Assembly (NCBI GenBank): GCA_049965815.1
Contig: JBMFVV010000008.1
Coordinates: 1 to 59,798, forward strand
Length of the DNA: 59,798 nt
From: GCA-001856825 sp049965815
GTDB lineage: Archaea; Thermoplasmatota; Thermoplasmata; Thermoplasmatales; GCA-001856825
Direction: 5' to 3'
The notes under the pieces were generated by a model, which was not told the DNA's origin, did not search any database, and saw only the letters and a list, made by a program, of their open reading frames with translations. Position 1 is the stretch's first letter; each line of letters opens with the position of its first letter. A program made the position numbers and the translations under genes. Positions 7,974-16,310 of the stretch are shown piece after piece.

Positions 7974-9359
7974 TATTTCTGCTGGGACAGATGTCTTTAA
8001 TTCTTTCAGTCTCCTTCTCTTGATGTACATAAACACGAATGTGACAGCTGACCAAACGATGAATGCGCCTGTTCCTATGACAACTGGACTGCTGATACCA
8101 ATAAAGGTAGACCCTATAATGAACAGGAAGATGACTATTGAAACCATGCTCAGAGCAATATTCTTGATTCCGTACTTGCCCGAAAATCTCTTGTTGATAG
8201 AAGGAAATGCCGAATTAATGACTATGTGAACAAAGAGTGTTCCCAAGGTTGCACCAATAGCTGCTACAATGAATGCCGTAAATCCCCCAAGTATTTCTGC
8301 ACTTACTGATGATATGAGAAAAGCTGAAACAGCTACTATCCCAGCTGCCACATATGGAGTCATCCTTTTTGAGTGTGTCTTTAAAAACATCTTCGGTGCT
8401 AAACCGTCCCTTCCCATGGCCATGAGGACTCTGGATGTTGCATTTGTCAAGACAACAAGACCGGTGAGTAGACTGTTTATGAAGAGTATAGTGATTACTA
8501 TTGCGGCTCCGATCCCAAGATAGCTTCCCATTATAGTTATACCAGGGACGAGCTCTCCGGCATAGCTAGCCATGTTGGTTGGTCCAAATGCAACTGTAAA
8601 GACGTATGACGAGAATACGAAGAATATGCCGAGTATTATCACGGAGTAAATTACAGATTTGCTAATAGATTCCTTTGGTTTTTTTGTCTCCTCACCTAGG
8701 GGCGTCGATGCGCCAAATCCTGCAAAGGCCGTATACATCAACAGAACGCCAAGTGCAACACCTGTGATTCCTTTTGACGAGTACTTGAGCGTGAAAACAG
8801 CAGCATTGTTGATCTGTGGATGGGATATGAGGATGAAGAGCCCCATCCCTACTATCACTGCGATCTCAGTGATAGCCATGATCATCGTGTAGGATGTCGA
8901 TATCTTAATTCCACTTACTGAAACTACAAAACCGTAGAGGAGAGTGACTGCAAGTAGGGGAATCATGTAAATGGTAGAAATGTTGATATTGAAAACATAT
9001 GAGATGGCAGCAGGGACGAATACAGCTATGCTTAATGCCACAAACGCTATTGCCATTATCTGATAAAAGATATACATATATCCAGTGTATAGTGCAGCTG
9101 CTGGTCCATGCCCGGCTTTAACGTAATCGTAATATCCGCCTGAGCCAGAAACCCTGAGCGAAATTCTGCTGATGATGTATCCATTTAGCAGAACCACGAA
9201 AAATGCAATCAAGGCAGTTAATGGAAGGGCACCCAGTGCAAACAGGGCTGCTCCTGTAAGGGTTGCCACTGCCGCACCTGCTGGAGCCGCACTTGCCACT
9301 CCCTGCAGTAACGCATTCCTCAGTCCAATTGCATCTGTATGAAGCTTGGACTTCGTCAT
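7950..9359 (-). CDS. APC-superfamily amino-acid permease
   Basis: A 469-residue membrane protein with about 12 hydrophobic segments and the APC-family SGSGGYYDYV motif near residue 75. It probably imports amino acids with protons, which suits an acidophile. A GGGGTGA ribosome-binding sequence lies about 10 nt before the ATG, with an AATTTATG box upstream. The gene for an ACT-domain amino-acid regulator lies just upstream on the same strand, which hints at amino-acid-responsive control, although about 300 bp separate them. The substrate cannot be told. Confidence 0.9.
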   Translation of the reverse strand: MTKSKLHTDAIGLRNALLQGVASAAPAGAAVATLTGAALFALGALPLTALIAFFVVLLNGYIISRISLRVSGSGGYYDYVKAGHGPAAALYTGYMYIFYQIMAIAFVALSIAVFVPAAISYVFNINISTIYMIPLLAVTLLYGFVVSVSGIKISTSYTMIMAITEIAVIVGMGLFILISHPQINNAAVFTLKYSSKGITGVALGVLLMYTAFAGFGASTPLGEETKKPKESISKSVIYSVIILGIFFVFSSYVFTVAFGPTNMASYAGELVPGITIMGSYLGIGAAIVITILFINSLLTGLVVLTNATSRVLMAMGRDGLAPKMFLKTHSKRMTPYVAAGIVAVSAFLISSVSAEILGGFTAFIVAAIGATLGTLFVHIVINSAFPSINKRFSGKYGIKNIALSMVSIVIFLFIIGSTFIGISSPVVIGTGAFIVWSAVTFVFMYIKRRRLKELKTSVPAEISMESAVK

Positions 9360-9666
9360 GGTAAACGTTTCACCCCGTGGATTGACATAAATTCCACATG
9401 GATTGAGGCACCAAATTCACGATACCGTTTAATTTGTTGCAATATTGTTATCATTTCAACATCATGGTAAATAATTATACTATATCAATTTTCCCAGTGT
9501 TAGTTTTGTCAAAGAAGGACATGTGACTATTCAGCCATTAGATCATAAGACAAAGTCGAAAAAATCGATCGCTATTGATACGTGTCTTTCCTTTCTTGTG
9601 GTCTTTCTTGTGGTTCTTTGAAAATAATTCCTGTCGATGCGAGACTAATGATTCTCCATCTTTCCG
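9360..9666. other. intergenic stretch with a 12-bp tandem repeat
   Basis: No gene is supported here. It holds the permease promoter (AT-rich box near 9388-9396) and a short tandem repeat, CTTTCTTGTGGT twice, at 9591-9614. Confidence 0.5.
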
Positions 9667-10176
9667 TTAGTAGATTGTTACACCCTTTATCTTACTGGAA
9701 TTCTTCAATTCAGGAATGATTGAAGCTGAGATGGGTGAATCGGTTATTATGTAGAGTTTAGGATCGGATACAAGTTCCGGGTCGTCTCCTATAGCCTGCC
9801 TGATACTGATCTTGTGCTTCCATAGAACCTCTGCTGTCTGATAAATTATCCCATAATCCTTGGCATCATAAGGTTCTATCACTATCTCACCTAAACCGAG
9901 GAATGGGGCTGCCTTGCCTAGGTGCATTGTTGACCTCAGATTCTTGAATATCTTTGAGAGTTTCTTATCAGACTCTATATTGCTAATTGCTGCCTTAACT
10001 GCCCTTGAATCCACCTGACAATTCCTTGCAAGAGATTTGAGTTCGACTGCGATGTCGTTGCACAGAATCTTTCCGTTATCAATCCTAAGCCCATATTCAA
10101 GAATCTTGAGAATGACCAACTTCTGGGAATGAAATTTTGAAAATTTATCTTCAATGGTTTTGCTTAAACTAGGCAT
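9667..10176 (-). CDS. ACT-domain regulator of amino-acid metabolism (COG2150-like)
   Basis: A 169-residue protein that looks like the archaeal COG2150 family: an N-terminal helical, HTH-like part (about 1-85) and a C-terminal ACT-like domain (about 90-169, with LGLGEIVIEPYDAKDYGII and a closing KIKGVTIY strand). ACT domains bind amino acids as effectors. With an amino-acid permease downstream on the same strand, sensing an amino acid is a fair inference. An AT-rich box (CAAATAATCA on the minus strand, near 10196-10205) lies about 26 nt before the ATG. The target genes are unknown. Confidence 0.75.
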   Translation of the reverse strand: MPSLSKTIEDKFSKFHSQKLVILKILEYGLRIDNGKILCNDIAVELKSLARNCQVDSRAVKAAISNIESDKKLSKIFKNLRSTMHLGKAAPFLGLGEIVIEPYDAKDYGIIYQTAEVLWKHKISIRQAIGDDPELVSDPKLYIITDSPISASIIPELKNSSKIKGVTIY

Positions 10177-10285
10177 ATATAGTCATTTGGTTGTGATTAT
10201 TTGTATTTTCTGATATCTCCTTTCTAACAGTTGAGCGAATAACTGATTGAGATTCTGTTATTTGATAATGTGATCTAATAAACGT

Positions 10286-10304
10286 GGGTTCCCTGAAGGA
10301 ACCC
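10286..10304 (-). terminator. hairpin followed by T-rich tract
   Basis: A perfect 7-bp inverted repeat (GGGTTCC and GGAACCC) with a 5-nt loop lies just downstream of the small basic-peptide gene, followed on the minus strand by TTTATTAG. It may end that transcript or act as a processing site. Confidence 0.45.
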
Positions 10305-10345
10305 TAATAAATTTATGCCCATTTTCCTAGATTCTTTTCTTACAC

Positions 10346-10456
10346 TCACTTCTTCTTTTTTGGTGCGGCTTTCTTTGTGCTCTTAGAACTTTCCATCTTT
10401 CCGCTTGACTTTGTTTTGGGTGCCGCTTTCTTTGTTGATTTTTTAGATGGCATCAT
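10346..10456 (-). CDS. 36-residue lysine/alanine-rich basic peptide with an internal repeat
   Basis: A short open frame on the minus strand (two ATGs in a row at 10456 and 10453) encodes 36 residues with about 16 lysines. It contains a duplicated unit, KKSTKKAAPK and SKSTKKAAPK, joined by a short linker. The composition and the AAPK repeats resemble eukaryotic histone H1 tails and bacterial H1-like proteins, so nucleic-acid binding is a plausible inference. It has no acidic counterpart and no hydrophobic core. A hairpin with a T-rich tail follows it. The repeat at both DNA and protein level argues for a real gene, but length alone is weak evidence. Confidence 0.5.
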   Translation of the reverse strand: MMPSKKSTKKAAPKTKSSGKMESSKSTKKAAPKKKK

Positions 10457-10773
10457 AATGAAATAGATTTAATGTTACTTTAGGTTTGCGTATCTAATGA
10501 CAATTCAGGCCCTTCAGACGCTAATCAATTTGTATGATGAATTCAATCATTGAATTGATTTGACAACTTTGAAACATACCAAAGGATGGATGAATAGATT
10601 GAGATGCATTCTTGTTTTGCGGTTATAGCTCTCCAAAAAGAAACGTTAATAAGATGACTTCTGTTGGAATGGTCATGAAGAGTGATTTTCACTTCAAAAA
10701 AAATTGAGAGACCTTTCTTATGAAAATTATTTGTGTGACATCAGATTCAATTTCCTTTCAGGGGTGCTAAACT
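10457..10773. other. intergenic stretch with an interrupted palindrome
   Basis: No gene is supported. It holds a long interrupted palindrome at 10523-10560, an 18-codon open frame overlapping it, and the ribosome-binding site of the next gene at 10761-10766. Confidence 0.4.
10523..10560. repeat. 38-nt interrupted palindrome
   Basis: Outer arms AATCAATT (10523-10530) and AATTGATT (10553-10560) flank inner arms ATGAT and ATCAT around a central GAATTC-like core. It could be an operator for the divergently placed basic-protein genes or an RNA hairpin. Confidence 0.55.
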
Positions 10774-10989
10774 TTGAGTGGTTGGAAGAGGGAAATAAAG
10801 AAAGAAGAGAAGAAGGATGAAATTAGATATACCAAAAGAAAGAAGAAAGAGGCAATTATTAAATCGCTACAGCAAGAGGCGAAAAGGAGTAAAAACCCTG
10901 CGAAACTTGGCGGAATGAAATCAGTGGAATCCGATGTAAAACATGCAGAGGAAGCCTTGATAAAAACTGTTCGAAAACGCAAGAAATAG
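10774..10989 (+). CDS. 71-residue lysine-rich charged protein
   Basis: A small, strongly basic protein with long runs of K, R and E (KREIKKEEKKDE, KRKKKEA), probably helical and possibly a coiled coil. The start is TTG 10774, supported by a GGGGTG ribosome-binding site 7 nt upstream. It resembles no family I can name. Its charge suggests nucleic-acid or ribosome association. It is divergent from the 36-residue basic peptide, so two highly basic small proteins share one intergenic region. Lysine-rich frames can arise by chance in AT-rich DNA, but the ribosome-binding site speaks for translation. Confidence 0.55.
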   Translation: MSGWKREIKKEEKKDEIRYTKRKKKEAIIKSLQQEAKRSKNPAKLGGMKSVESDVKHAEEALIKTVRKRKK

Positions 10990-11025
10990 AAAGCTTCTAT
11001 TCCTTAACAGCAAAACAGATTGGAA

Positions 11026-11106
11026 CGCGGGGAGGGGGAATCGAACCCCCGCTCCCATAGGGAAACGGCTTAGCAGGCCGTCGCCTTACCGCTCGGCTAT
11101 CCCCGC
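11026..11106 (-). tRNA. tRNA-Ser (GCT)
   Basis: The minus strand folds as a class II tRNA with acceptor arms GCGGGGA and TCCCCGC, a long variable arm and anticodon loop CTGCTAA, giving anticodon GCT for serine AGC/AGU codons. The discriminator base is G, as expected for serine. CCA is not encoded. Its first 10 nt overlap the 3' end of the upstream 56-codon gene. Confidence 0.95.
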
Positions 11107-11267
11107 TGAATCTTACCGTATTTATCAGACATCTCGGTAGCCAGTTGCTCTAAAATCTCTTCCAAATCGTCTCCTTCGAGCACAAGCTCGTCTCCATTTG
11201 AATAGGATATGACTACCCTGAATGTCTCCCCATCGTGATAAACGTCGACTTCGCCTAGTTTCTGCAT
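11097..11267 (-). CDS. small acidic protein, function unknown
   Basis: A 56-residue open frame too short for most gene callers: it starts MQKLGEVDVYHDGETFRVVI and continues with an acidic helix (EGDDLEEILEQLATEMSDKYG). It reads as a compact beta-beta-alpha domain, not a random frame. Its last codons and TAG stop run 10 nt into the 5' end of tRNA-Ser on the same strand, so the two are probably co-transcribed and the tRNA is cut from the message. I do not recognise the family. Confidence 0.6.
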   Translation of the reverse strand: MQKLGEVDVYHDGETFRVVISYSNGDELVLEGDDLEEILEQLATEMSDKYGKIQRG

Positions 11268-11340
11268 CACAATCAAACGTGATAAATGCGCTATATTAAC
11301 ATTTTCTGTTTATGTTTTAGCTCATTTCGCTGCATGAACC

Positions 11341-11350
11341 TTTATTTATA
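11341..11350 (+). promoter_or_regulatory. TATA box of the 11371 gene
   Basis: TTTATTTATA centred 26 nt before the ATG at 11371. This decides against the in-frame TTG at 11353. Confidence 0.6.
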
Positions 11351-11370
11351 GGTTGGAGTACCCTAGTAGA

Positions 11371-11895
11371 ATGGAAGGAACAAACGACGAAGAGCGAAAG
11401 ATATTCTATAAGGGTATCTCTAGCTCTGTCAAGGAGCCGTACGAAAATGAATCATTCGGTGGACTCCTGAGCACAATAGAATCGGAAAGGAAGGATGGGC
11501 TGGTAAACTTGGTAATATCAGACAGGGAAGTGGGTACACTTAGGATAGAGGGTGGAAAGGTCTACATAAACGAAATCGTCGATCAAACTCCGCAAGAACT
11601 CGAACTTCTAAAGAAGTACCCTGTTTATGGTAGAATTGCACTTAGAGCATTGATGGAAAAATACGTTGATTCAATCGCAGATGATACGATAGAGGATGAT
11701 GCATTCCTTGAAAAAATAAGACTAGATCCAGACAACAGAAAGGTTGATGGCCAGAGCTTCATACTCCTGCTCTGGGACAGGTACTGGAATGTGTCATCTA
11801 GGTTCAGGGGAGACTCGAAGGATGGCATCTACCTAATTTCAGAAAGAAATATCTGGGATGAAAAAGACAAGAACACGTTCAACGCATCAAGCTAG
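11371..11895 (+). CDS. conserved hypothetical acidic protein
   Basis: A 174-residue soluble protein rich in Asp and Glu, with no membrane segment, cysteine pair or nucleotide-binding motif that I can see. The first part (GLVNLVISDREVGTLRIEGGKVYINEI) looks like a beta-rich domain, and the rest is helical (LRALMEKYVDSIADDTI). The start is ATG 11371, matched to a TATA box 26 nt upstream. Its end overlaps the convergent HMG-CoA reductase gene by 4 bp. No function is proposed. Confidence 0.75.
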   Translation: MEGTNDEERKIFYKGISSSVKEPYENESFGGLLSTIESERKDGLVNLVISDREVGTLRIEGGKVYINEIVDQTPQELELLKKYPVYGRIALRALMEKYVDSIADDTIEDDAFLEKIRLDPDNRKVDGQSFILLLWDRYWNVSSRFRGDSKDGIYLISERNIWDEKDKNTFNASS

Positions 11896-13154
11896 TTTGT
11901 TTCCCTAAGCTTTTTCAACATCTCGGCCGCAACATCACCTCTTATCTTCCTCTCCCTTACCATCATATCCGCAACTTTGTCCACCTCATCTCCCTTGGCT
12001 CCAGCAGATATGGCGACGTTCCTGGCGTGGAGTTCCATGTGACCTTTCTGTATCCCTTCAACAGCAAGTGCCCGTATAGCTCCAAAATTTTGTGCAAGTC
12101 CTACTGAAGCCAGGATATTGGCAAACTCCTTTGCAGAGCTGATACCGAGGATCTTTCTCATCAGCCTGGCTTTAGGGTGAGTTGCTGTTGCACCCCCCAC
12201 TATACCAACTGCAAGAGGGAGCTCAATATATCCAACCAAATCTCCATCTTCATTGATCTCCCACCTTGTCAGAGATGTATAGTGCTCCATGGCTGCATAT
12301 GAGTGTGCCCCTGCCTCAATAGCTCTCCAGTCGTTAGCCGTTGCAATCAGCACGGAATCTATCCCGTTCATGATACCCTTATTGTGAGTTGTGGCCCTGT
12401 ATGGATCTATACTTGCAAATTTGTAGGCCTCCACTATACCCTGTACCGTATCGTCCCCGCCGATCGTCTTCCTGTCAAAGATAGCATATGAACTGGTAAT
12501 TCTGTAAGTTGCGAGATTGCTGAGTATCCTGAGCCTTACATTTCCTCTGGATATTTCGGATATATGCGGGGCCAGATATTCCGCCATAGTATTGACCGCG
12601 TTTGCTCCCATTGCATCTCTCACGTCTACGAGCAGGTGCACGACCACCATTGGTTCCTTCTCGTCTATGATCCTAACCTCCAGGTCTTTAGCACCGCCTC
12701 CAACCTTTACAAGCACTGGGTCCTGGGAATTTGCCAGTTCAAGCAGTTCCTTCTTCCTTTCCAGTATACGGAACTTTGCCCCAAATGGATCTGATACGCC
12801 TGTCAGTTCTATCTGCCCTATCATGATTGGCTCCGTGGATACTGACCTGAAACCTCCCTTAACCCTGGCCATCCTTGCGGCGTTTGATGCGGCGGCCACG
12901 ACGCTTGGTTCCTCTATTGCCATAGGTATAAGGTAATCCTTATTGTTGACAAGAAAATTGACCGCTATCCCTATTGGAACCTCCATTACAGATACCACGT
13001 TCTCTATCATATGATCTGCAGTCGACTCTCCCAGACTTCCCATGTTCCTCAGGAGCGACATTTCTTCATCGTTAAGGTTGCTGAATTTTTTAACAATCTC
13101 CCTTCTTTCCTCTACAGATAGCTTGTAGAATCCAGAAATGCTTGAGTTTTGCAT
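11892..13154 (-). CDS. mvaA: hydroxymethylglutaryl-CoA reductase, class II type
   Basis: Makes mevalonate from HMG-CoA, the entry to isoprenoid synthesis and hence archaeal membrane lipids. The sequence is of the soluble class II type, with no membrane anchor. Catalytic blocks are visible: AIEEPSVVAAAS with the catalytic Glu, HNKGIMNGID with the catalytic Lys, and EGIQKGHMELHARNVA with the C-terminal His. A longer frame opens at 13193, but a CTTTATTTG box on the minus strand at about 13173-13181 fits a leaderless start at ATG 13154. That gives 420 residues, close to the usual length. It is monocistronic. Confidence 0.95.
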   Translation of the reverse strand: MQNSSISGFYKLSVEERREIVKKFSNLNDEEMSLLRNMGSLGESTADHMIENVVSVMEVPIGIAVNFLVNNKDYLIPMAIEEPSVVAAASNAARMARVKGGFRSVSTEPIMIGQIELTGVSDPFGAKFRILERKKELLELANSQDPVLVKVGGGAKDLEVRIIDEKEPMVVVHLLVDVRDAMGANAVNTMAEYLAPHISEISRGNVRLRILSNLATYRITSSYAIFDRKTIGGDDTVQGIVEAYKFASIDPYRATTHNKGIMNGIDSVLIATANDWRAIEAGAHSYAAMEHYTSLTRWEINEDGDLVGYIELPLAVGIVGGATATHPKARLMRKILGISSAKEFANILASVGLAQNFGAIRALAVEGIQKGHMELHARNVAISAGAKGDEVDKVADMMVRERKIRGDVAAEMLKKLRETN

Positions 13155-13209
13155 ATTAGATGATGAGCGCGGCAAATAAAGATTTATCTTCATTCACACT
13201 TCAAATCAG

Positions 13210-13695
13210 ATGGTAGGGGAAGTTCCGCTGATCCTGTATAAAGGGGAAGATGACCCAAAGAAGTGTACTGCGAGAAAGCTCAAAAGATTCGGGCTTGCCA
13301 TATTCATCAGCAGGATTCCATCCAACAGCATTGTTCTGTACCCTGATTCGTCTGTAAGGCTGTCCCCAGAGGATTCATCTCTCCAACATCTTGTTGCCAT
13401 CGATGTATCATGGGAGAACATAGACAATTACCACTTCCCTTTAAAGTCCGCTAGGTCCCTCCCATATATGCTTGCAGCCAATCCGGTGAATTACGGAAAA
13501 CCATACAAACTGTCTACGGTTGAAGCTATCGCTGCCTCCTACTATATAATGGGGAAAAAGGATGTTGCGTTCAGCCTTCTCGGAAAGTTCACGTGGGGGA
13601 TCCAGTTCATAAACCTAAATCAAAACCCGCTGAACGACTACTCAAAGGCAAAAAATTCTTCCGAGATCAAGGAAATAGAGAAACTATACGTCTAG
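13210..13695 (+). CDS. tsr3: rRNA aminocarboxypropyltransferase Tsr3
   Basis: A 161-residue Tsr3-family enzyme, which transfers the acp group from S-adenosylmethionine to a modified uridine of small-subunit rRNA during ribosome maturation. Diagnostic blocks are DDPKKCTARKLKRFG near the start, VAIDVSWE, LPYMLAANPVNYGKPYKLS and FTWGIQFINLN. It is divergent from HMG-CoA reductase, and its 3' end overlaps the next gene by 4 bp tail to tail. Confidence 0.93.
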   Translation: MVGEVPLILYKGEDDPKKCTARKLKRFGLAIFISRIPSNSIVLYPDSSVRLSPEDSSLQHLVAIDVSWENIDNYHFPLKSARSLPYMLAANPVNYGKPYKLSTVEAIAASYYIMGKKDVAFSLLGKFTWGIQFINLNQNPLNDYSKAKNSSEIKEIEKLYV

Positions 13696-15086
13696 TTCCA
13701 TTCGCCATTCTCCAGGTGGGTGAAACCCTTGGTGTACTCCTTCAGTATGTCCATTATCTTACCTCTCCACCTTTCATCGATCAATTGAATGTTACTGAAC
13801 TCACTATCCTCATGGATTTTCTCCACGTGTTCATTGAACTTACCGTATTCCCCTTTAGAAATGAGGAACTTAGCGTGGTCCAACTCGTCCTTGTCAAGCC
13901 TGAATACTCTTTCGTGATACGTCTTGAGGAAGTCCGCAGTATCTTGTTCCCTGTAGTTTATTATCCTGGGGTCTATGGAGTTTGCATTCAGGAACAGTAA
14001 TATGCCATCGCACTTCGTACACCTTCCGCAGGGGATGATCTGGCCGTTCTCTTCGTGACAACTGTGACACGATCTCTGAAGCTTTGCCAGTTCTGGATAT
14101 CTGTTGAATAGAATCTTCTCCTCGACGAGGCCTGTTATGCTCCTAAGTGCAGAATAGAATTTCAGGTCATACCCTATGCTCTCGAAATAACTGTTGAGGG
14201 CAAGATCAAATGATTGAGTTTGATCGTAGATTCCATAGTAATGATTGATTCCATATTCCGGAACGAAAGACCTCGGGTCATCGAATTCATCCCCCTTCAT
14301 CACCCCGGATATCCCATACTTCAAGAAGTATGGAAGGGAAGAGAAAATGTATACCGGGAAGATGAATAATCTTACCGGATAGGTGTCAGACCACATTGTA
14401 AGTGCCTTATCGTTGAGTGCCTTGACCTTTGAGTCCATCTTCCTGTAGAACCTGTCAACCGTCGTCCAGATTCTGAGCGTATTCTGGTGATTTGCCTGAA
14501 AATAATCGTATGCTACCCTTGCAGTTTTCCAATGACCACCAGACTCATTGACAAATATCGGATATACGGTTGCACCAACTTCTTTCATGATCCCATAAGT
14601 GAGAAGACTGTCCTTTCCTCCGCTGGACATGATTGCAACCGAACCGTTTCCATCGTTGTGATATGGGTTTCTGGCGTTCTGCTCTAGGTCAATGTTGATC
14701 CTGGGGGAATAACTTGCCTCTTCGTAGCTTGGTATTTTTGGAATATATTCTTCCCTGTAGAATTCTCTCCTCTTAAGCAACTTGTTCACGTAGATCTCCC
14801 TGCTGTTTATAATCATCATCTTCTCGATGAAGTCATAGTCCTGCTTCGTTATCGGGAAATCAGCTTCTATCTCTTCCGTGAATAGGGAATAGTTCACAAG
14901 AGGAATGAGAGAAAGCAGCCTGAGGTCCTGCTTGTCCATCGATATAGGGAAGTCATAGCTGTAGGCCAGCTGAACCTCTTCCCCGTCAACCAGGTACTTC
15001 ATAGAAATAAGATCATTCCGGAGTTCCGGTTCCTTCAATCTTATTTTTTCAATCGATAACAATTTGCCTTTGGCTTGCACGATCAA
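13692..15086 (-). CDS. QueC-like PP-loop ATP pyrophosphatase with Zn-binding Cys cluster
   Basis: A 464-residue N-type ATP pyrophosphatase. The PP-loop SGGKDS is at 155-160, and a QueC-like zinc site (CHSC, then CGRCTKC, with Cys at about 340, 343, 353, 356 and 359) lies near the C-terminus. QueC, about 230 residues, turns carboxy-deazaguanine into its nitrile; this protein has about 150 extra N-terminal residues and a longer C-terminus. It is therefore a paralogue whose product is not obvious. It overlaps the DUF1611 gene by 38 bp and is probably translationally coupled to it. ATP-dependent activation of an acid to an amide, thioamide or nitrile is the inference; the substrate is unknown. 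Larger QueC relatives also occur in the Qat defence systems, but no Qat partners are here. Confidence 0.75.
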   Translation of the reverse strand: MIVQAKGKLLSIEKIRLKEPELRNDLISMKYLVDGEEVQLAYSYDFPISMDKQDLRLLSLIPLVNYSLFTEEIEADFPITKQDYDFIEKMMIINSREIYVNKLLKRREFYREEYIPKIPSYEEASYSPRINIDLEQNARNPYHNDGNGSVAIMSSGGKDSLLTYGIMKEVGATVYPIFVNESGGHWKTARVAYDYFQANHQNTLRIWTTVDRFYRKMDSKVKALNDKALTMWSDTYPVRLFIFPVYIFSSLPYFLKYGISGVMKGDEFDDPRSFVPEYGINHYYGIYDQTQSFDLALNSYFESIGYDLKFYSALRSITGLVEEKILFNRYPELAKLQRSCHSCHEENGQIIPCGRCTKCDGILLFLNANSIDPRIINYREQDTADFLKTYHERVFRLDKDELDHAKFLISKGEYGKFNEHVEKIHEDSEFSNIQLIDERWRGKIMDILKEYTKGFTHLENGEWN

Positions 15087-16116
15087 CCACCAGTTCTCCT
15101 AATCTTTCAATGTCCAGCATCGGAATGATCGCAGGGATGTGATATTTCGACTCATACTCCTGTAATGCGTGGAGAGCTTCCTGAGCTGTCAAGTTCTGTG
15201 TGTTGATGGTAATAGCAATCACTTTCTTGCCAGACAGCAGTTCCAGGATTTTAATTACCTTACCAGGGTCAGGCATTGGATAATGCTCGAATCCGTCGAG
15301 AAATTTTCTTCCCGGGGCATCCTGCAGGATGATGGCATCAGGTCTTCCAGCCGCAATGATCTCAAAGCTGCCTGGATACGCTGGATGAACAACAGATCCC
15401 TGTCCTTCGAGCAATATGAAATCGGGAGTACTCTTTCTCCAGGCTTCCACTACCTCGTTCTCTATCGCTCCAGCGACAAAGTCATTGATAGTTGCATCCA
15501 GTACTGCAGTGTGTTCGATGCCCTGCATCCATGACGTCTGTCCTGTTCCTATCATCTCAGCTGTATACCCCCTTCTCTGCAACTCCTTCATCAGCATTAT
15601 AGTGGTTGTCCTCTTCCCAATAGCACTGTCTGTTCCCAGTACTGCAACCTTGAATGACTTGACTTTTTCAATCTCACCGGTGAATGGAATCTTCCTGTCC
15701 CTGAATATCTTCCTGACGTCAATGATCTCTACATTTTTCTCCTGAGCCAGACCACAGAGCTCGGGGTCGTCTGAAATGAAATCGTGGAGACCATTTACAA
15801 TGCTCAATCCATTCTTTATGGCTCTCTTTACGATCTCCCTGTACTCAGGCGGAAGTACCCCTCCGTCTGTAGCCGCCCCTATGATGAGATACTTCGGATT
15901 GAACTGCAGTGAATCTTCCAGCGAGGCAACAATAGGTATCCCCTTGTTTCTTCCCTCCAGGTATTCTCCTGCGTCCATGCCTACTAGCTGTGAATCTATT
16001 ACCGCTACGATCTTGTACCTTGTAGAAAATCTAATTAACCCATGGGCAGTCTTTCCATATGTCGACGAGAATACTTTCTCGGCCAATATAACGGCCCTTT
16101 CCATTTCGACCATCAT
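15049..16116 (-). CDS. DUF1611 P-loop protein (DgcN-like)
   Basis: A 355-residue DUF1611 protein with an N-terminal Rossmann-like part (about 1-150, with VIDSQLVGMDAG and IIGAATDGG) and a C-terminal P-loop domain carrying GTDSAIGKRT at 161-170. Further on it has LEGQGSVVHPAYPG and a QDAPGRK segment. Bacterial relatives named DgcN act in D-glutamate breakdown as N-acyltransferases with an epimerase partner. No enolase-superfamily epimerase is present here. It lies between a small upstream gene, whose TGA overlaps its ATG, and the QueC-like gene, which overlaps its 3' end. The three form a coupled operon whose chemistry is unknown. Confidence 0.82.
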   Translation of the reverse strand: MMVEMERAVILAEKVFSSTYGKTAHGLIRFSTRYKIVAVIDSQLVGMDAGEYLEGRNKGIPIVASLEDSLQFNPKYLIIGAATDGGVLPPEYREIVKRAIKNGLSIVNGLHDFISDDPELCGLAQEKNVEIIDVRKIFRDRKIPFTGEIEKVKSFKVAVLGTDSAIGKRTTTIMLMKELQRRGYTAEMIGTGQTSWMQGIEHTAVLDATINDFVAGAIENEVVEAWRKSTPDFILLEGQGSVVHPAYPGSFEIIAAGRPDAIILQDAPGRKFLDGFEHYPMPDPGKVIKILELLSGKKVIAITINTQNLTAQEALHALQEYESKYHIPAIIPMLDIERLGELVVDRASQRQIVID

Positions 16117-16310
16117 ACCCCCCCTTCAATTTCGGTAACAGTGGAATGCAATTCCCCCAGATTTGATTCTCTTACTTCAACAGTGCTCAGTATGCCCAGT
16201 CCATTTGACAGTTGTAAAACCTGTCTGAGACCGAACATGTACTCTATACAAGTGACACGTAAAACGGACGTGCCGCCTGGGTCCGAATCTTCACCTTCTC
16301 CTTCGGTCAA
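16113..16310 (-). CDS. small protein heading the DUF1611/QueC-like operon
   Basis: A 65-residue frame starting at TTG 16310, with GAGGAGGA at about 16321-16328 as a somewhat distant ribosome-binding site and TTATATAA as promoter. The C-terminal part (FGLRQVLQLSNGLGILSTVE, then NLGELHSTVTEIE) looks like a structured alpha/beta domain; the first 15 residues are acidic and glycine-rich. Its stop overlaps the DUF1611 start. I do not recognise the family. An overlapping plus-strand frame exists, but operon context favours this one. Confidence 0.55.
   Translation of the reverse strand: MTEGEGEDSDPGGTSVLRVTCIEYMFGLRQVLQLSNGLGILSTVEVRESNLGELHSTVTEIEGGV

Noticed and set aside
12517..12936. Plus-strand open frame of 139 codons inside HMG-CoA reductase
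   Set aside because: Serine-rich antisense shadow of a strongly conserved gene.
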